Origin: SIG452 sp045541975 | Lineage (GTDB): Bacteria; Bacillota; Clostridia; UMGS1840 | Direction of reading: 5' to 3' | NCBI GenBank assembly: GCA_045541975.1 | Contig: JAZQKB010000004.1 | Location: 1-41,570 of the forward strand | Length of the DNA stretch: 41,570 nucleotides | In this document: in pieces, positions 7,940 to 16,487 of the stretch | Layout: every line of letters begins with the position of its first letter | Numbering within the stretch: position 1 is the stretch's first letter | Translations under genes and position numbers: made by a program | The notes under the pieces: generated by a model | Database searches by the model: none | What the model was told of the DNA's origin: nothing | Seen by the model: only the letters and a program-made list of their open reading frames with translations

Positions 7940-9058
7940 TTATTTATTGGGAAAATACTGGAACAAATTACATTTAATCATACCGTTATAAAGCTTTCGC
8001 TTTTTATCGGAGAATTTGCCGTAATAATCCTCAAATTTTTCTTCGGGTGTTAAGATAAATGCTGACCAGCCGGGCAGTTTTTTACGGAATACTTGCCCCA
8101 TTTGTTTATAAAGAAGACGGCAGGTTTCTTCATCTAACAACCGTTCTCCGTAAGGCGGATTGCAGACAATGGTGCCTTCCACATAGGGAGGATTGAAGTT
8201 TGCCACATCTTTTTGGGAAATTTCCATCAAATCAAATGTGTCCGACAGTTTGGCATTGTGGGTAGTTAAAGCTACTGCCTCGGGATCAATGTCTGACGCT
8301 AAAATTTTCAGCTTAGAATCGGTTCTTATGAGACCTTTTGCTTCTTCCTTGGCATCTTTCCAGATTTTTTGGGGAATCTGAGCAAATTTCATTGCTGCAA
8401 ATTCACGGTTCAAGCCGGGAGCAATGTTTTTTGCAATCAGACCTGCTTCAATCGGAATGGTCCCTGAGCCGCAGAAGGGGTCGGCAAACACGCCGTCATA
8501 ACGAAAACGGCTGAGGGTAACAATAGCTGCTGCAATGGTTTCTTTTAAGGGTGCCTGATTGGAATTTTTGCGGTAGCCACGTTTATGTAAGGGTTGACCG
8601 GATGTGTCTATCATCAGGGTTAACACGTCTTTCATCAGAGAAAACTCCACTTGATACAATACCCCAGATTCGGGGAAATAGCTCTGTTGATACGCTCCCT
8701 CCAGCGATTTTACAATGGCTTTTTTGATGACCGACTGGCAACCCGGTACGCTGAACAGCTTGGATTTTAGAGAATAGCCTTTTACGGGAAAGGCATCCTG
8801 TTTGCCAATCCAGTTTTTCCAGGGAAGGCTTTTGGTAAAATCAAACAGCTCATCAAAGGTGGTCACTTTTCGTTCTCCCATTTTGATGAGGATTCTTTCT
8901 CCGCAACGCACCCATAGATTACACCGTGCAATCGCTGAAAAGTCTCCTAAAAAGGTGACTCTTCCGTCGGTGACTTCGGTGACCTCGTAGCCTAATTTTT
9001 TCACTTCTTTGGAAACCAATGCTTCCATTCCAAAGAGGGTTGTGATAATCAGTTCCAT
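7940..9058 (-). CDS. THUMP-domain class I SAM-dependent rRNA methyltransferase (RlmL/YpsC-like)
   Basis: 372 residues. The start at 9058 (MELIITTLFGMEAL) lies one base past the stop codon of the upstream HMA gene; reading further upstream runs into that gene. Residues ~1-155 form a ferredoxin-like plus THUMP RNA-binding region. The methyltransferase core has DPFCGSGTIPIEAG (193-206, SAM site) and NPPYG (300-304, catalytic motif of N2-guanine/N6-adenine amino-methyltransferases). The family methylates guanine N2 in 23S rRNA (E. coli RlmL N-terminal methyltransferase, G2445), but the exact site in this organism is inference. It is translationally coupled to the HMA protein gene. Confidence 0.9.
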   Translation of the reverse strand: MELIITTLFGMEALVSKEVKKLGYEVTEVTDGRVTFLGDFSAIARCNLWVRCGERILIKMGERKVTTFDELFDFTKSLPWKNWIGKQDAFPVKGYSLKSKLFSVPGCQSVIKKAIVKSLEGAYQQSYFPESGVLYQVEFSLMKDVLTLMIDTSGQPLHKRGYRKNSNQAPLKETIAAAIVTLSRFRYDGVFADPFCGSGTIPIEAGLIAKNIAPGLNREFAAMKFAQIPQKIWKDAKEEAKGLIRTDSKLKILASDIDPEAVALTTHNAKLSDTFDLMEISQKDVANFNPPYVEGTIVCNPPYGERLLDEETCRLLYKQMGQVFRKKLPGWSAFILTPEEKFEDYYGKFSDKKRKLYNGMIKCNLFQYFPNK

Positions 9059-9059
9059 G

Positions 9060-9260
9060 TTAGTTTGCCAGGGTAAATCCTGCATCCTCCACAGCTTCTT
9101 TAATAGCATCCATAGATACTTCTTTGGTAAGGTTTAAGGTTGCAGATTTTTCTTCTAAATTTACAGTTGCAGTTACGCCGTCTAACTCATTTAAAGCGTT
9201 TTCAACCCGTTTTTGGCAATGAGCACAGCTCATACCGTTAATATAAATCACTTGTTCCAT
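9060..9260 (-). CDS. Heavy-metal-associated (HMA) domain protein, CopZ-like
   Basis: 66 residues forming one HMA fold. The metal-binding motif is GMSCAHCQ with Cys12 and Cys15, as in CopZ-type copper chaperones and the N-terminal domains of copper P-type ATPases. The start follows AAAGGAG. No copper ATPase or CsoR regulator is near; instead it is followed one base later by an rRNA methyltransferase gene. It may deliver Cu(I) to a transporter encoded elsewhere, but the metal is inferred from the family. Confidence 0.88.
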   Translation of the reverse strand: MEQVIYINGMSCAHCQKRVENALNELDGVTATVNLEEKSATLNLTKEVSMDAIKEAVEDAGFTLAN

Positions 9261-9309
9261 TGCAATTACTCCTTTGCTAATTCATAAAGTTTTTAGATTC
9301 TTTTGAAAT

Positions 9310-9338
9310 ATTATAACATATTCTTTTTGAAAAATCAA
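9310..9338 (-). promoter_or_regulatory. Promoter of the HMA-methyltransferase operon
   Basis: On the minus strand TTGATT (9338-9333) and TATAAT (9315-9310) are 17 bases apart. Its -35 touches the end of the glmM terminator hairpin. Confidence 0.6.
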
Positions 9339-9364
9339 TCGGACACAGAAAAACTGTGCCCGAT
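9331..9364 (-). terminator. Intrinsic terminator after glmM
   Basis: On the minus strand an 11-bp stem with one mismatch (ATCGGGCACAG / CTGTGTCCGAT) has a TTTTT loop and is followed by TGATTTT. It begins six bases past the glmM stop codon. Confidence 0.75.
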
Positions 9365-9369
9365 TTTTT

Positions 9370-10722
9370 TTATGATACAAAATATTTCGTTTTCAAATAA
9401 GATACAATTTTTTCTCCCAATTCAGATATGGCTGTGTGACTTTCACCCTCTAACATCACACGGTACAGAGGTTCAGTCCCGGAGGGGCGAAGAAGGATTC
9501 TGCCACGGTCTCCTAATTGCTTCTTTACGGTTTCCAGTAGTTCCAAAAGAGCTGTGTCCGTTGGGATTTTTTCTTTGGCATCTTCCGTGATTCTCACATT
9601 ATACAACACTTGGGGGAGTTTGGTCATGAGTGTGGCAAGGTTGGAGAATGCTACTTTCTTTTCCGAAAGAATTTCTGCCATTTTCAGTGCTGTCAAAATG
9701 CCATCTCCCGTAACAGCGTGATTGGGGAAAATAATATGGCCCGACTGTTCACCGCCCAGAGAATATCCGCCACTGTTCAGTTCTTCCCACACATAGCGGT
9801 CTCCCACCTTAGTGGATACCACCGAAATGCCGTGTTCTTTGGCAAAAAGAGTCAGTCCTAAATTGCTCATTACCGTTGCCACAAGTGTGTTTTTTGCTAA
9901 GGTATTCTGTTGCTTTTGGTGATGGGCAAAAATGGCGAGTGCCTGGTCACCGTCCACCTCGATACCTGCTTCGTCACAAAAGAGAGCACGGTCACCGTCA
10001 CCGTCAAAGGCAATGCCGATGTGGGCACCGACCTCTTTGGTAAAGCGACAGATGTTTTCCAGGTAGGTTGAACCGCAGTGTTTATTAATGTTCGTTCCGT
10101 TCGGTTGATTGGCTGTGACAAAAACTTCGGCTCCTAAGCGGACAAACACCTCTTCTGCAATTTGTGAGGTTGCTCCGTTGGCACAGTCTAGGGCAACTTT
10201 CATTGTGTTAAAGTTTTTAGAAACAGTACCCATAAGCCATGTGATATAGTCCTCTTTTGCATTGGGAGAAGAAAGGACTTTGCCAATATGTTCTCCGGTT
10301 GCAAGGGGGATTTTGGCACTGTTTTTTACCAAGGATTCGATTTCGTCTTCGGTTTCATCGGGAAATTTAATGCCGTTTTTATCAAATAACTTGATGCCGT
10401 TATATTCCACAGGATTGTGAGATGCAGATACCATGATTCCGGCATTGCATTGATAGATACTTGTGAGAAGGCTCACTGCAGGAGTGGGCAATACTCCTAA
10501 CGGAATTACGTTGGCACCTGCCGACGTCAGCCCGCTGATCAGAGCTGATTCCAGCATATCTCCCGAAATGCGGGGGTCTTTGCCGATGGCAATAGTGGGA
10601 CTTTGGTGCTTTTTTTGTAGGTAAAAGGCAACTGCTTGTCCCACAGCGTATGCTAGAGGGCAGGTCACCTCAATATTGGCAATTCCTCTGATGCCGTCTG
10701 TGCCGAAGAGACTTCCCGACAT
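9370..10722 (-). CDS. glmM: Phosphoglucosamine mutase GlmM
   Basis: 450 residues, full length for the family. GlmM converts glucosamine-6-phosphate to glucosamine-1-phosphate for UDP-GlcNAc and hence peptidoglycan. Seen: the N-terminal GTDGIRG, the phosphoserine loop SASHNP with Ser101, the Mg2+ loop DGDGDR (240-245), and the C-terminal phosphate-binding RPSGTEPLYRVM. The ribosome site AAAGGAG overlaps the end of the upstream SLH gene, which stops eight bases before the start codon, so the two are co-transcribed and probably coupled. Confidence 0.97.
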   Translation of the reverse strand: MSGSLFGTDGIRGIANIEVTCPLAYAVGQAVAFYLQKKHQSPTIAIGKDPRISGDMLESALISGLTSAGANVIPLGVLPTPAVSLLTSIYQCNAGIMVSASHNPVEYNGIKLFDKNGIKFPDETEDEIESLVKNSAKIPLATGEHIGKVLSSPNAKEDYITWLMGTVSKNFNTMKVALDCANGATSQIAEEVFVRLGAEVFVTANQPNGTNINKHCGSTYLENICRFTKEVGAHIGIAFDGDGDRALFCDEAGIEVDGDQALAIFAHHQKQQNTLAKNTLVATVMSNLGLTLFAKEHGISVVSTKVGDRYVWEELNSGGYSLGGEQSGHIIFPNHAVTGDGILTALKMAEILSEKKVAFSNLATLMTKLPQVLYNVRITEDAKEKIPTDTALLELLETVKKQLGDRGRILLRPSGTEPLYRVMLEGESHTAISELGEKIVSYLKTKYFVS

Positions 10723-10729
10723 GTGTTCA

Positions 10730-11893
10730 TTACTCCTTTATCACTAAAATTTCATATAACACATCATCGTAGCAGAAGGCTACTATAGTATCACCGGTTT
10801 CATATTTGCTGTCGGTAATTTCTGAGAAATCGGAAAGTTCAATTTTTCCGTTTGGCTTCCACTCATAAACGTGAACGGGATCGTTGACATCGTATAGCTT
10901 TTCTGCAATTCCAACCAAGGAGGTGAGTTCAATGCTTTTTTGTTTATAAATTTCTTTCACCGTTCCCACAACAATGTGTCGCTTGGTAGTATTGCCTATA
11001 CTGAGGACTTCTATTCTGTTTAACAAGCGAGGAATATCGTTTGCATTAAATCCAATGCTGACCTGAAAGATTTCATCAAAGAAATCTCGATAATAAGAAA
11101 TCACATCGCCCGGTTCAATGGTGGTATCGTCAGCAAAAACACTTTTGCTGATTCCCACATCTTCCGGCAGAAAAATAGTGGTTAGCTTGCCATCCTGATA
11201 ACCTTCCAGCTTGGTAAGTAGTTCGCCGTGTTCATTTACCACTGTGAACACACGGGACACCACAAAGAAGAAATTCTTGGATTTTAGATCTGATTCTTCG
11301 GAATCTTTCGGTGCTTCATAGTTCATAGCACGTTCTAAAACGGCAGCAATTTCTGCTCGGGTGATTTCTTTGTCGGGACCGAAGGAACCGTCGGGATAAC
11401 CGGTCACCAAATTGTTGCGGGCCAGAATTTTAACAGCATCCGTATACTCGTCATTCACCTGGTCGAAATCACGGAAGGGGATGGATCTGTCCACAGGAGA
11501 ATCGGTTAGTTCTAATGCGATATATAGCGCATATGCCACTTCCTGACGGGTAATGTTCTGATTGGGGAAAAACTTTTCCGCTGTGATAAAATATCCGCCA
11601 CTATACGAAACATAGGAAGAAAACCAGTCTGTTTTTGCTACATCCTGATAGGAAACGGTTTCTCTGTTTCCAAAAATCAGGGTAACAAGCTTGGCAAATT
11701 CTGCACGGGTGATATTGTTCTGAGGACGGAAGGTGCCGTCCGGATAACCGTTGATGTGACCGTTTTCCGCCAACTTTTCAATGGCAGGTTCTGCCCAGGA
11801 GTAGTCTTTGGTAACATCGGGAAATGCAAAGGCATTTCCCGTTAACATCGTGAAAATAAGTATGCTAAGAATGAATAATTTCCATAATTTCAT
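10730..11893 (-). CDS. Secreted protein with three SLH (S-layer homology) domains
   Basis: 387 residues from the ATG at 11893 (MKLWKLFILSILIFTMLTGN); this start follows AAAGGAAC, and the longer frame upstream would overlap the promoter. A signal peptide ends at about residue 23 (AFA). Three SLH repeats follow: one beginning FPDVTKDYSWAEPAIEKLAE, a diverged second one (WFSSYVSYSGGYFITAEKFF), and a third with NNLVTGYPDGSFGPDKEITR. SLH repeats anchor proteins to pyruvylated secondary wall polymers. The last ~190 residues are a beta-rich domain I do not recognise. It is first in an operon with glmM. Confidence 0.9.
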   Translation of the reverse strand: MKLWKLFILSILIFTMLTGNAFAFPDVTKDYSWAEPAIEKLAENGHINGYPDGTFRPQNNITRAEFAKLVTLIFGNRETVSYQDVAKTDWFSSYVSYSGGYFITAEKFFPNQNITRQEVAYALYIALELTDSPVDRSIPFRDFDQVNDEYTDAVKILARNNLVTGYPDGSFGPDKEITRAEIAAVLERAMNYEAPKDSEESDLKSKNFFFVVSRVFTVVNEHGELLTKLEGYQDGKLTTIFLPEDVGISKSVFADDTTIEPGDVISYYRDFFDEIFQVSIGFNANDIPRLLNRIEVLSIGNTTKRHIVVGTVKEIYKQKSIELTSLVGIAEKLYDVNDPVHVYEWKPNGKIELSDFSEITDSKYETGDTIVAFCYDDVLYEILVIKE

Positions 11894-11972
11894 AAGAGCT
11901 GTTCCTTTCCAAATTGTTTTGCTGATATAGACGAACAATCTAAAAAAAGCTTCAAAATATTTCCTTTTCTCC

Positions 11973-12002
11973 ATTATAACTGAAAGGGGGAGTTTTTGTC
12001 AA
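11973..12002 (-). promoter_or_regulatory. Promoter of the SLH-glmM operon
   Basis: On the minus strand TTGACA (12002-11997) and TATAAT (11978-11973) are 18 bases apart. A ~70-base leader precedes the chosen SLH start. Confidence 0.8.
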
Positions 12003-12025
12003 TAATAAAACAACCAATGATAAAT
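11996..12025 (+). promoter_or_regulatory. Possible divergent promoter of the YetF-like gene
   Basis: TTGTCA (11996-12001) and ATAAAT (12020-12025) are 18 bases apart on the plus strand. The -35 overlaps the -35 of the SLH promoter on the other strand, so the two polymerases would exclude each other. The match is weaker than for its partner. Confidence 0.35.
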
Positions 12026-12049
12026 AATTAATAACAGAGGAGTAACACA

Positions 12050-12742
12050 ATGTGGCTGATGATTGGAAAAACGGCACTCATTTATGTGGTGGTGAATATT
12101 GCCATGCGATGTATGGGGAAACGGCAGGTGGGAGAGCTTTCCACCTCGGAAGTAATCGTGGCGTTTTTAATTTCGGAGGTGGCGTCGGCTCCGATTGGCA
12201 ATCCCGATGTATCTTTGTGGCATAATATCGGAGCTATTTTTGTGCTGGTGGCAATGGAATTTATTTACTCCTATCTGAGCATAAAGTGGCCTTTTTTTAT
12301 GACGATGACTCAGGGCAGACCCACCGTGATTATTGAAAACGGTACCATACAGGAAAAGGCACTCTTAAGAAACCGTTTGACGATTACGGAATTAAACGAA
12401 GAATTACGCTTAAAAAACATCAATATTTCGGATGTGTATCTTGCCATTATCGAAAATAACGGGCAACTGAGTATTATCCCAACAAACGGAGCATCTGGAG
12501 TTACCCGCAGTGACCTTGGGATTACAACCAAAGAATCGCCTCAGGATTTTGCGGTAATTATTGACGGAAAAATTCTGGATGGTAACTTAAAACGGGCAGG
12601 AAAAACCAAAAAGTGGTTGGAGGGCTATCTTCGTTCTCAAAAAGTGAAATCGGAAAAAGAAGTGCTGGTACTGTATGCCGATCAGAACGGTGCTACCTTT
12701 TTTCAGAAAAAATTGCCCAAAAAAAGAGATAAAAAAAGTTGA
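12050..12742 (+). CDS. YetF/DUF421 family membrane protein
   Basis: 230 residues. Residues ~1-80 contain about three membrane segments (MIGKTALIYVVVNIAMRCMG; IGAIFVLVAMEFIYSYLSI), and the remainder is the soluble DUF421 domain with family-typical GRPTVIIENGTIQ and LTITELNEELRLKNI. The family is widespread in Firmicutes and several paralogues are made in spores; no biochemical function is established. The ATG follows GAGGAG by eight bases. No obvious terminator separates it from the pflB promoter. Confidence 0.88.
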   Translation: MWLMIGKTALIYVVVNIAMRCMGKRQVGELSTSEVIVAFLISEVASAPIGNPDVSLWHNIGAIFVLVAMEFIYSYLSIKWPFFMTMTQGRPTVIIENGTIQEKALLRNRLTITELNEELRLKNINISDVYLAIIENNGQLSIIPTNGASGVTRSDLGITTKESPQDFAVIIDGKILDGNLKRAGKTKKWLEGYLRSQKVKSEKEVLVLYADQNGATFFQKKLPKKRDKKS

Positions 12743-12761
12743 ATGTTGTATAAAACTTGAA

Positions 12762-12790
12762 TTGACAAGAGACGCGAGATATGATATAAT
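12762..12790 (+). promoter_or_regulatory. Perfect-consensus promoter of pflB-pflA
   Basis: TTGACA (12762-12767), a 17-base spacer and TATAAT (12785-12790) match the sigma-A consensus exactly. Transcription from about 12797 gives a ~90-base leader carrying a hairpin at 12811-12838. Confidence 0.9.
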
Positions 12791-12810
12791 CATGTTGACT
12801 GCAAGATGAG

Positions 12811-12838
12811 ACGGATTGAAAACTGGTTTTTCATCCGT
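12811..12838 (+). promoter_or_regulatory. Hairpin in the pflB leader
   Basis: ACGGAT-(T)-GAAAA pairs with TTTTC-ATCCGT around a CTGGT loop: eleven base pairs with one bulged T, followed by only a short T stretch. It could stabilise the 5' end of the mRNA or act as a weak attenuator; no ligand-binding class is recognised. Confidence 0.5.
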
Positions 12839-12887
12839 TTATCTGTTATTTAGCACATTTTGGCAAATGAGAAAAGAGGGTGTTAAA

Positions 12888-15101
12888 ATGGAATTTAAAA
12901 GCGGAATCTGGCAAGCAGAAATCAATGTCAGAGATTTTATTTTGAATAACTATACGGAATATACAGGGGACGAAAGCTTTTTGGCAGGTCCCACTGAACG
13001 TACCCGCGAGCTGTGGAATCAGCTTTCTAAGAAAATGGAAGTGGAACGGGAACGAGGCGGTGTTTACGATATTGATGAGCACACAATTTCCACCGTATCT
13101 TCCCACAAACCGGGATATATTGACAAGGACCTGGAGCAGATTGTGGGTGTGCAAACGGACGAGCCTCTAAAAAGAGCGATTATGCCTTTTGGCGGTATCC
13201 GTTTGGTGCATAATTCCCTGGAAGCTTACGGCAAAAAAATGGATCCCGAGGTTGCCAATATTTTTAAATATCGCAAAACCCATAATGACGGCGTGTTTGA
13301 TGCGTATACCGACGAAATGAAAAAAGCACGTCACACCGGGATTATCACCGGTCTTCCCGATGCATACGGCAGAGGAAGGATTATCGGTGACTACCGCCGT
13401 GTGGCACTGTATGGGGTGGATTTCTTAATTGAGCAGAAAGAAATTGCCAAAAAGAAAATCAATCCTGTGATTATGGACAGTCCTCATATCCGTCTTCGGG
13501 AAGAAATTTCTGAGCAGATCCGTTCTTTAAAAGAATTAAAAGTGATGGCCCAAAGCTACGGGTTTGATATTTCCCGTCCTGCAACCAACGTAAAAGAAGC
13601 AATTCAGTGGTTGTATTTCGGATATTTAGGTGCCGTGAAGGAGCAAAACGGTGCGGCAATGTCTTTGGGCAGAGTGTCCACTTTCTTAGATTGCTATGCA
13701 GAAAAAGATTTAAGGGAAGGCACCTTTACTGAAGAAGAAATCCAGGAATTTGTGGATCATTTCATTATGAAGCTTCGTATTGTGCGTTTCCTTCGTACCC
13801 CTGCGTATGATGAGTTGTTCTCCGGCGACCCCACCTGGATTACCGAGGCAATCGGCGGGATGGCAGAAAGCGGCAAGAGTCTGGTCAGCAAAATGTCTTA
13901 TCGGTTCCTGCACACCTTAACCAATTTAGGACCTGCTCCCGAACCTAATATGACGGTTCTTTGGAGCGAAAACTTACCCGAACCCTTCAAACAGTACTGT
14001 GCGAAAGTTTCTATCGAAACGTCTTCCATTCAGTATGAAAATGACGATTTAATGAGAGAGTGCTTTGGCGATGACTACGGAATTGCCTGCTGTGTATCTG
14101 CCATGAAAATCGGCAAACAGATGCAGTTCTTCGGTGCCAGAGCAAACTTAGCAAAAGCATTGCTTTATGCCATCAATAACGGGATGGACGAAAAGTATGC
14201 TGAGCAGGTTGGTCCCAAAGTGGGTGCCCTTACCGGTGAATATTTAAACTATGAGGAAGTATTAGAGAAATTTGATAAAATTTCTGACTGGTTGGCAGAG
14301 CTTTATATCAACACCCTAAATATCATTCATTATATGCACGATAAATACTGCTACGAAAAGCTGGAAATGGCACTGCACGATGAAAAAATTGTGAGAACCT
14401 CCGCTTGCGGTATGGCAGGGTTATCGGTTGTTGCAGACAGCTTGTCTGCAATTCGCTATGCCAAGGTCAAACCCATTCGTGACGAAAACGGCATTGCGGT
14501 GGAGTTTGAAATTGAAGGGGATTATCCCAAATACGGAAATAACGATCCCAAAGCAGATGAAATCGCTGTGGCAGTGGTGGAAAACTTTATGAAAAAACTG
14601 GCAGGGCACACTACCTACCGTGATTCTAAGCCTACCATGTCTATTCTAACCATTACCTCCAACGTGGTGTATGGCAAGAAAACAGGCTCCACTCCGGACG
14701 GCAGAAAAGCGGGAGAACCCTTTGCACCCGGTGCAAATCCCATGCATGGCAGAGATTCCAAAGGTTGTATTGCTTCTATGAAATCCGTGGCAAAACTGCC
14801 TTACGAATATTCGGAGGACGGTATTTCTTACACCTTCTCCATTATTCCTTCTGCATTGGGCAAAACCCAGGAAGAAAAGATTGACAATTTAGTATCCTTA
14901 ATGGACGGATATTTTGGCGACACCGGTCATCACATTAACGTGAATGTTATTAATAAGGATGTTCTTTTAGATGCAATGGATCATCCTGAAAAATATCCTC
15001 AGCTGACCATCCGTGTTTCCGGCTATGCCGTAAACTTCATTAAGTTGACCCGAGAACAGCAACTGGACGTTATCAACAGAACATTCCATACCCGTTTCTA
15101 A
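12888..15101 (+). CDS. pflB: Pyruvate formate-lyase (formate C-acetyltransferase)
   Basis: 737 residues from the ATG at 12888, preceded by AAGAGGG; upstream in-frame codons lie in the leader hairpin. This glycyl-radical enzyme splits pyruvate with CoA into acetyl-CoA and formate. The adjacent catalytic cysteines Cys401-Cys402 are in GIACCVSAMKIG, and the radical glycine Gly712 is in IRVSGYAVNF, both as in true PFL and unlike diol dehydratases or choline lyase. The length is close to the family norm. The activating enzyme gene follows 36 bases later. Oxygen destroys the radical, so this implies anaerobic growth. Confidence 0.97.
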   Translation: MEFKSGIWQAEINVRDFILNNYTEYTGDESFLAGPTERTRELWNQLSKKMEVERERGGVYDIDEHTISTVSSHKPGYIDKDLEQIVGVQTDEPLKRAIMPFGGIRLVHNSLEAYGKKMDPEVANIFKYRKTHNDGVFDAYTDEMKKARHTGIITGLPDAYGRGRIIGDYRRVALYGVDFLIEQKEIAKKKINPVIMDSPHIRLREEISEQIRSLKELKVMAQSYGFDISRPATNVKEAIQWLYFGYLGAVKEQNGAAMSLGRVSTFLDCYAEKDLREGTFTEEEIQEFVDHFIMKLRIVRFLRTPAYDELFSGDPTWITEAIGGMAESGKSLVSKMSYRFLHTLTNLGPAPEPNMTVLWSENLPEPFKQYCAKVSIETSSIQYENDDLMRECFGDDYGIACCVSAMKIGKQMQFFGARANLAKALLYAINNGMDEKYAEQVGPKVGALTGEYLNYEEVLEKFDKISDWLAELYINTLNIIHYMHDKYCYEKLEMALHDEKIVRTSACGMAGLSVVADSLSAIRYAKVKPIRDENGIAVEFEIEGDYPKYGNNDPKADEIAVAVVENFMKKLAGHTTYRDSKPTMSILTITSNVVYGKKTGSTPDGRKAGEPFAPGANPMHGRDSKGCIASMKSVAKLPYEYSEDGISYTFSIIPSALGKTQEEKIDNLVSLMDGYFGDTGHHINVNVINKDVLLDAMDHPEKYPQLTIRVSGYAVNFIKLTREQQLDVINRTFHTRF

Positions 15102-15137
15102 AATAAGCTTCTAAAATAGATGGAAAGGTAACAAGCT

Positions 15138-15842
15138 ATGGAAGGATTTATTCATTCGGTAGAAACCTTTGGTGCTGTGGACGGCCCGGGAATTCGTTAT
15201 GTGGTGTTTATGCAAGGATGTCCGCTACGATGTCTGTTTTGTCACAATCCTGATTCCTGGAACATGCAAGAAGGTACCAAAAAAACGGAGACCGAACTCA
15301 TTTCTGACATCTTAGAGTACAAGAATTTTATCAAACGGGGAGGAGTCACCTTTTCAGGTGGCGAACCTTTGATGCAGCCTATGTTTTTAAGAACCATGCT
15401 TCGTTTGTGCAGAAAACACGGATTGCATACTGCCATTGATACTGCAGGTTCTGTGCCTACCGAGTTGTCGGGTCCTGCCATCTGTGAGGCAGATTTAATC
15501 CTTTTGGATATAAAAACTCTGGATGAGGAGCTTTATCCCCAGCTGACAGGTCATACCATCCACAATAACCTTGCTACCCTGCAATATTGTGAGGATATCG
15601 GGAAGCCAGTTTGGATTCGTCATGTTCTGGTACCGGGTTACACTCTGGTGAAAGAACGCATGGAAAAACTGGCAGCGTACTTAAAAAACTTTTCCTGTAT
15701 CAAGCGGATTGATTTGTTACCCTTTCATAAGCTTGGAGAATACAAATGGGAAGAACTTGGAATCCCGTACAAGCTTTATGATACGCCTGTTCCCACCGAG
15801 GAAGAAATGACAATGGCAAAAGAAATTTTCGGGTTATCCTAA
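15138..15842 (+). CDS. pflA: Pyruvate formate-lyase activating enzyme (radical SAM)
   Basis: 234 residues. The radical-SAM [4Fe-4S] motif CPLRCLFC (Cys28, Cys32, Cys35) is in the CxxxCxxC spacing, preceded by ETFGAVDGPGIR, and TFSGGEPLMQP is the SAM-binding GGE region. The enzyme removes a hydrogen from the PFL glycine using SAM and an electron from flavodoxin or ferredoxin. It lacks the extra ferredoxin-like insert found in activases of other glycyl-radical enzymes, which supports pairing with the upstream pflB. A terminator closes the operon. Confidence 0.96.
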   Translation: MEGFIHSVETFGAVDGPGIRYVVFMQGCPLRCLFCHNPDSWNMQEGTKKTETELISDILEYKNFIKRGGVTFSGGEPLMQPMFLRTMLRLCRKHGLHTAIDTAGSVPTELSGPAICEADLILLDIKTLDEELYPQLTGHTIHNNLATLQYCEDIGKPVWIRHVLVPGYTLVKERMEKLAAYLKNFSCIKRIDLLPFHKLGEYKWEELGIPYKLYDTPVPTEEEMTMAKEIFGLS

Positions 15843-15848
15843 AACAGT

Positions 15849-15877
15849 AAAAAAGGAGTGAAAACACTCCTTTTTTT
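15849..15877 (+). terminator. Intrinsic terminator after pflA
   Basis: A 12-bp stem (AAAAAAGGAGTG / CACTCCTTTTTT) with an AAAA loop and T-run lies just past the pflA stop. Confidence 0.9.
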
Positions 15878-15923
15878 GTATCTTTTTGGGAAAGAACGGG
15901 AAGAATCCAACTGAGGTGATGAT

Positions 15924-16361
15924 ATGCTGGGACTTTTTATGAGTATCATAGCAGGTGCAGCAATGAGTATCCAGGGGGTATGGAATACCAGACTATCGGA
16001 AAAAGTGGGACTGTTTGAATCCAACATGTTTGTGCAGGGAACGGCGTTTTTATTGGGACTTCTTGTGATGGCATTCTTTGGAAAAGGAAATCTGAAAGAA
16101 TTGGGAAACACTCCGAAATTATACTGGTTAGGTGGCGTTTTGGGGATTGTGATCACCGTTACGGTAATGCTTTCCATCAAGGATTTAAGTCCTACCTATG
16201 CCATTTCCGTCATCTTAATTTCTCAACTTCTGGTGGCGGCGTTGATTGATGCTTTTGGATGGTTTGGAAGTGAACAAGTTCCTTTTTTATGGAACAAGTA
16301 TGTGGGACTTCTTTTGATGATTGGAGGAGTTGTTTTGTTTCAATGGCAAAAGGGAACATAA
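15924..16361 (+). CDS. YdcZ/DUF606-type small membrane transporter (DMT superfamily)
   Basis: 145 residues with about five hydrophobic helices and little else. The N-terminus MSIIAGAAMSIQGVWNTRLS and the segment SPTYAISVILISQLLVAALI are characteristic of the DUF606 family, half-size relatives of EamA drug/metabolite transporters that probably work as dimers. Substrate is unknown. The ATG follows GAGGTGAT. It lies between two terminators and so is either transcribed alone or by readthrough from pflA. Confidence 0.85.
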   Translation: MLGLFMSIIAGAAMSIQGVWNTRLSEKVGLFESNMFVQGTAFLLGLLVMAFFGKGNLKELGNTPKLYWLGGVLGIVITVTVMLSIKDLSPTYAISVILISQLLVAALIDAFGWFGSEQVPFLWNKYVGLLLMIGGVVLFQWQKGT

Positions 16362-16370
16362 AATGTCAGC

Positions 16371-16406
16371 AAAACAGTCGGATTTTTGTTAAAATCCGGC
16401 TGTTTT
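16371..16406 (+). terminator. Intrinsic terminator after the YdcZ-like gene
   Basis: A 16-bp stem (AAAACAGTCGGATTTT / AAAATCCGGCTGTTTT, one G-T pair) encloses a TGTT loop. Confidence 0.85.
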
Positions 16407-16407
16407 C

Positions 16408-16435
16408 TTGATTTTACATATTTTTCTGGTACAAT
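16408..16435 (+). promoter_or_regulatory. Promoter of the tail-fibre-like cassette
   Basis: TTGATT (16408-16413) and TACAAT (16430-16435) are 16 bases apart, beginning directly after the preceding terminator. Confidence 0.6.
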
Positions 16436-16487
16436 GAGTGGGTAACAATTGGTTGTAAAAAGAGGGGAGCAGAAGAAGGAGACTCTT

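Noticed and set aside
15097..15118. Short direct repeat TTCTAAAATA at the pflB stop
   Set aside because: Only two ten-base copies in tandem; too short to support any function.
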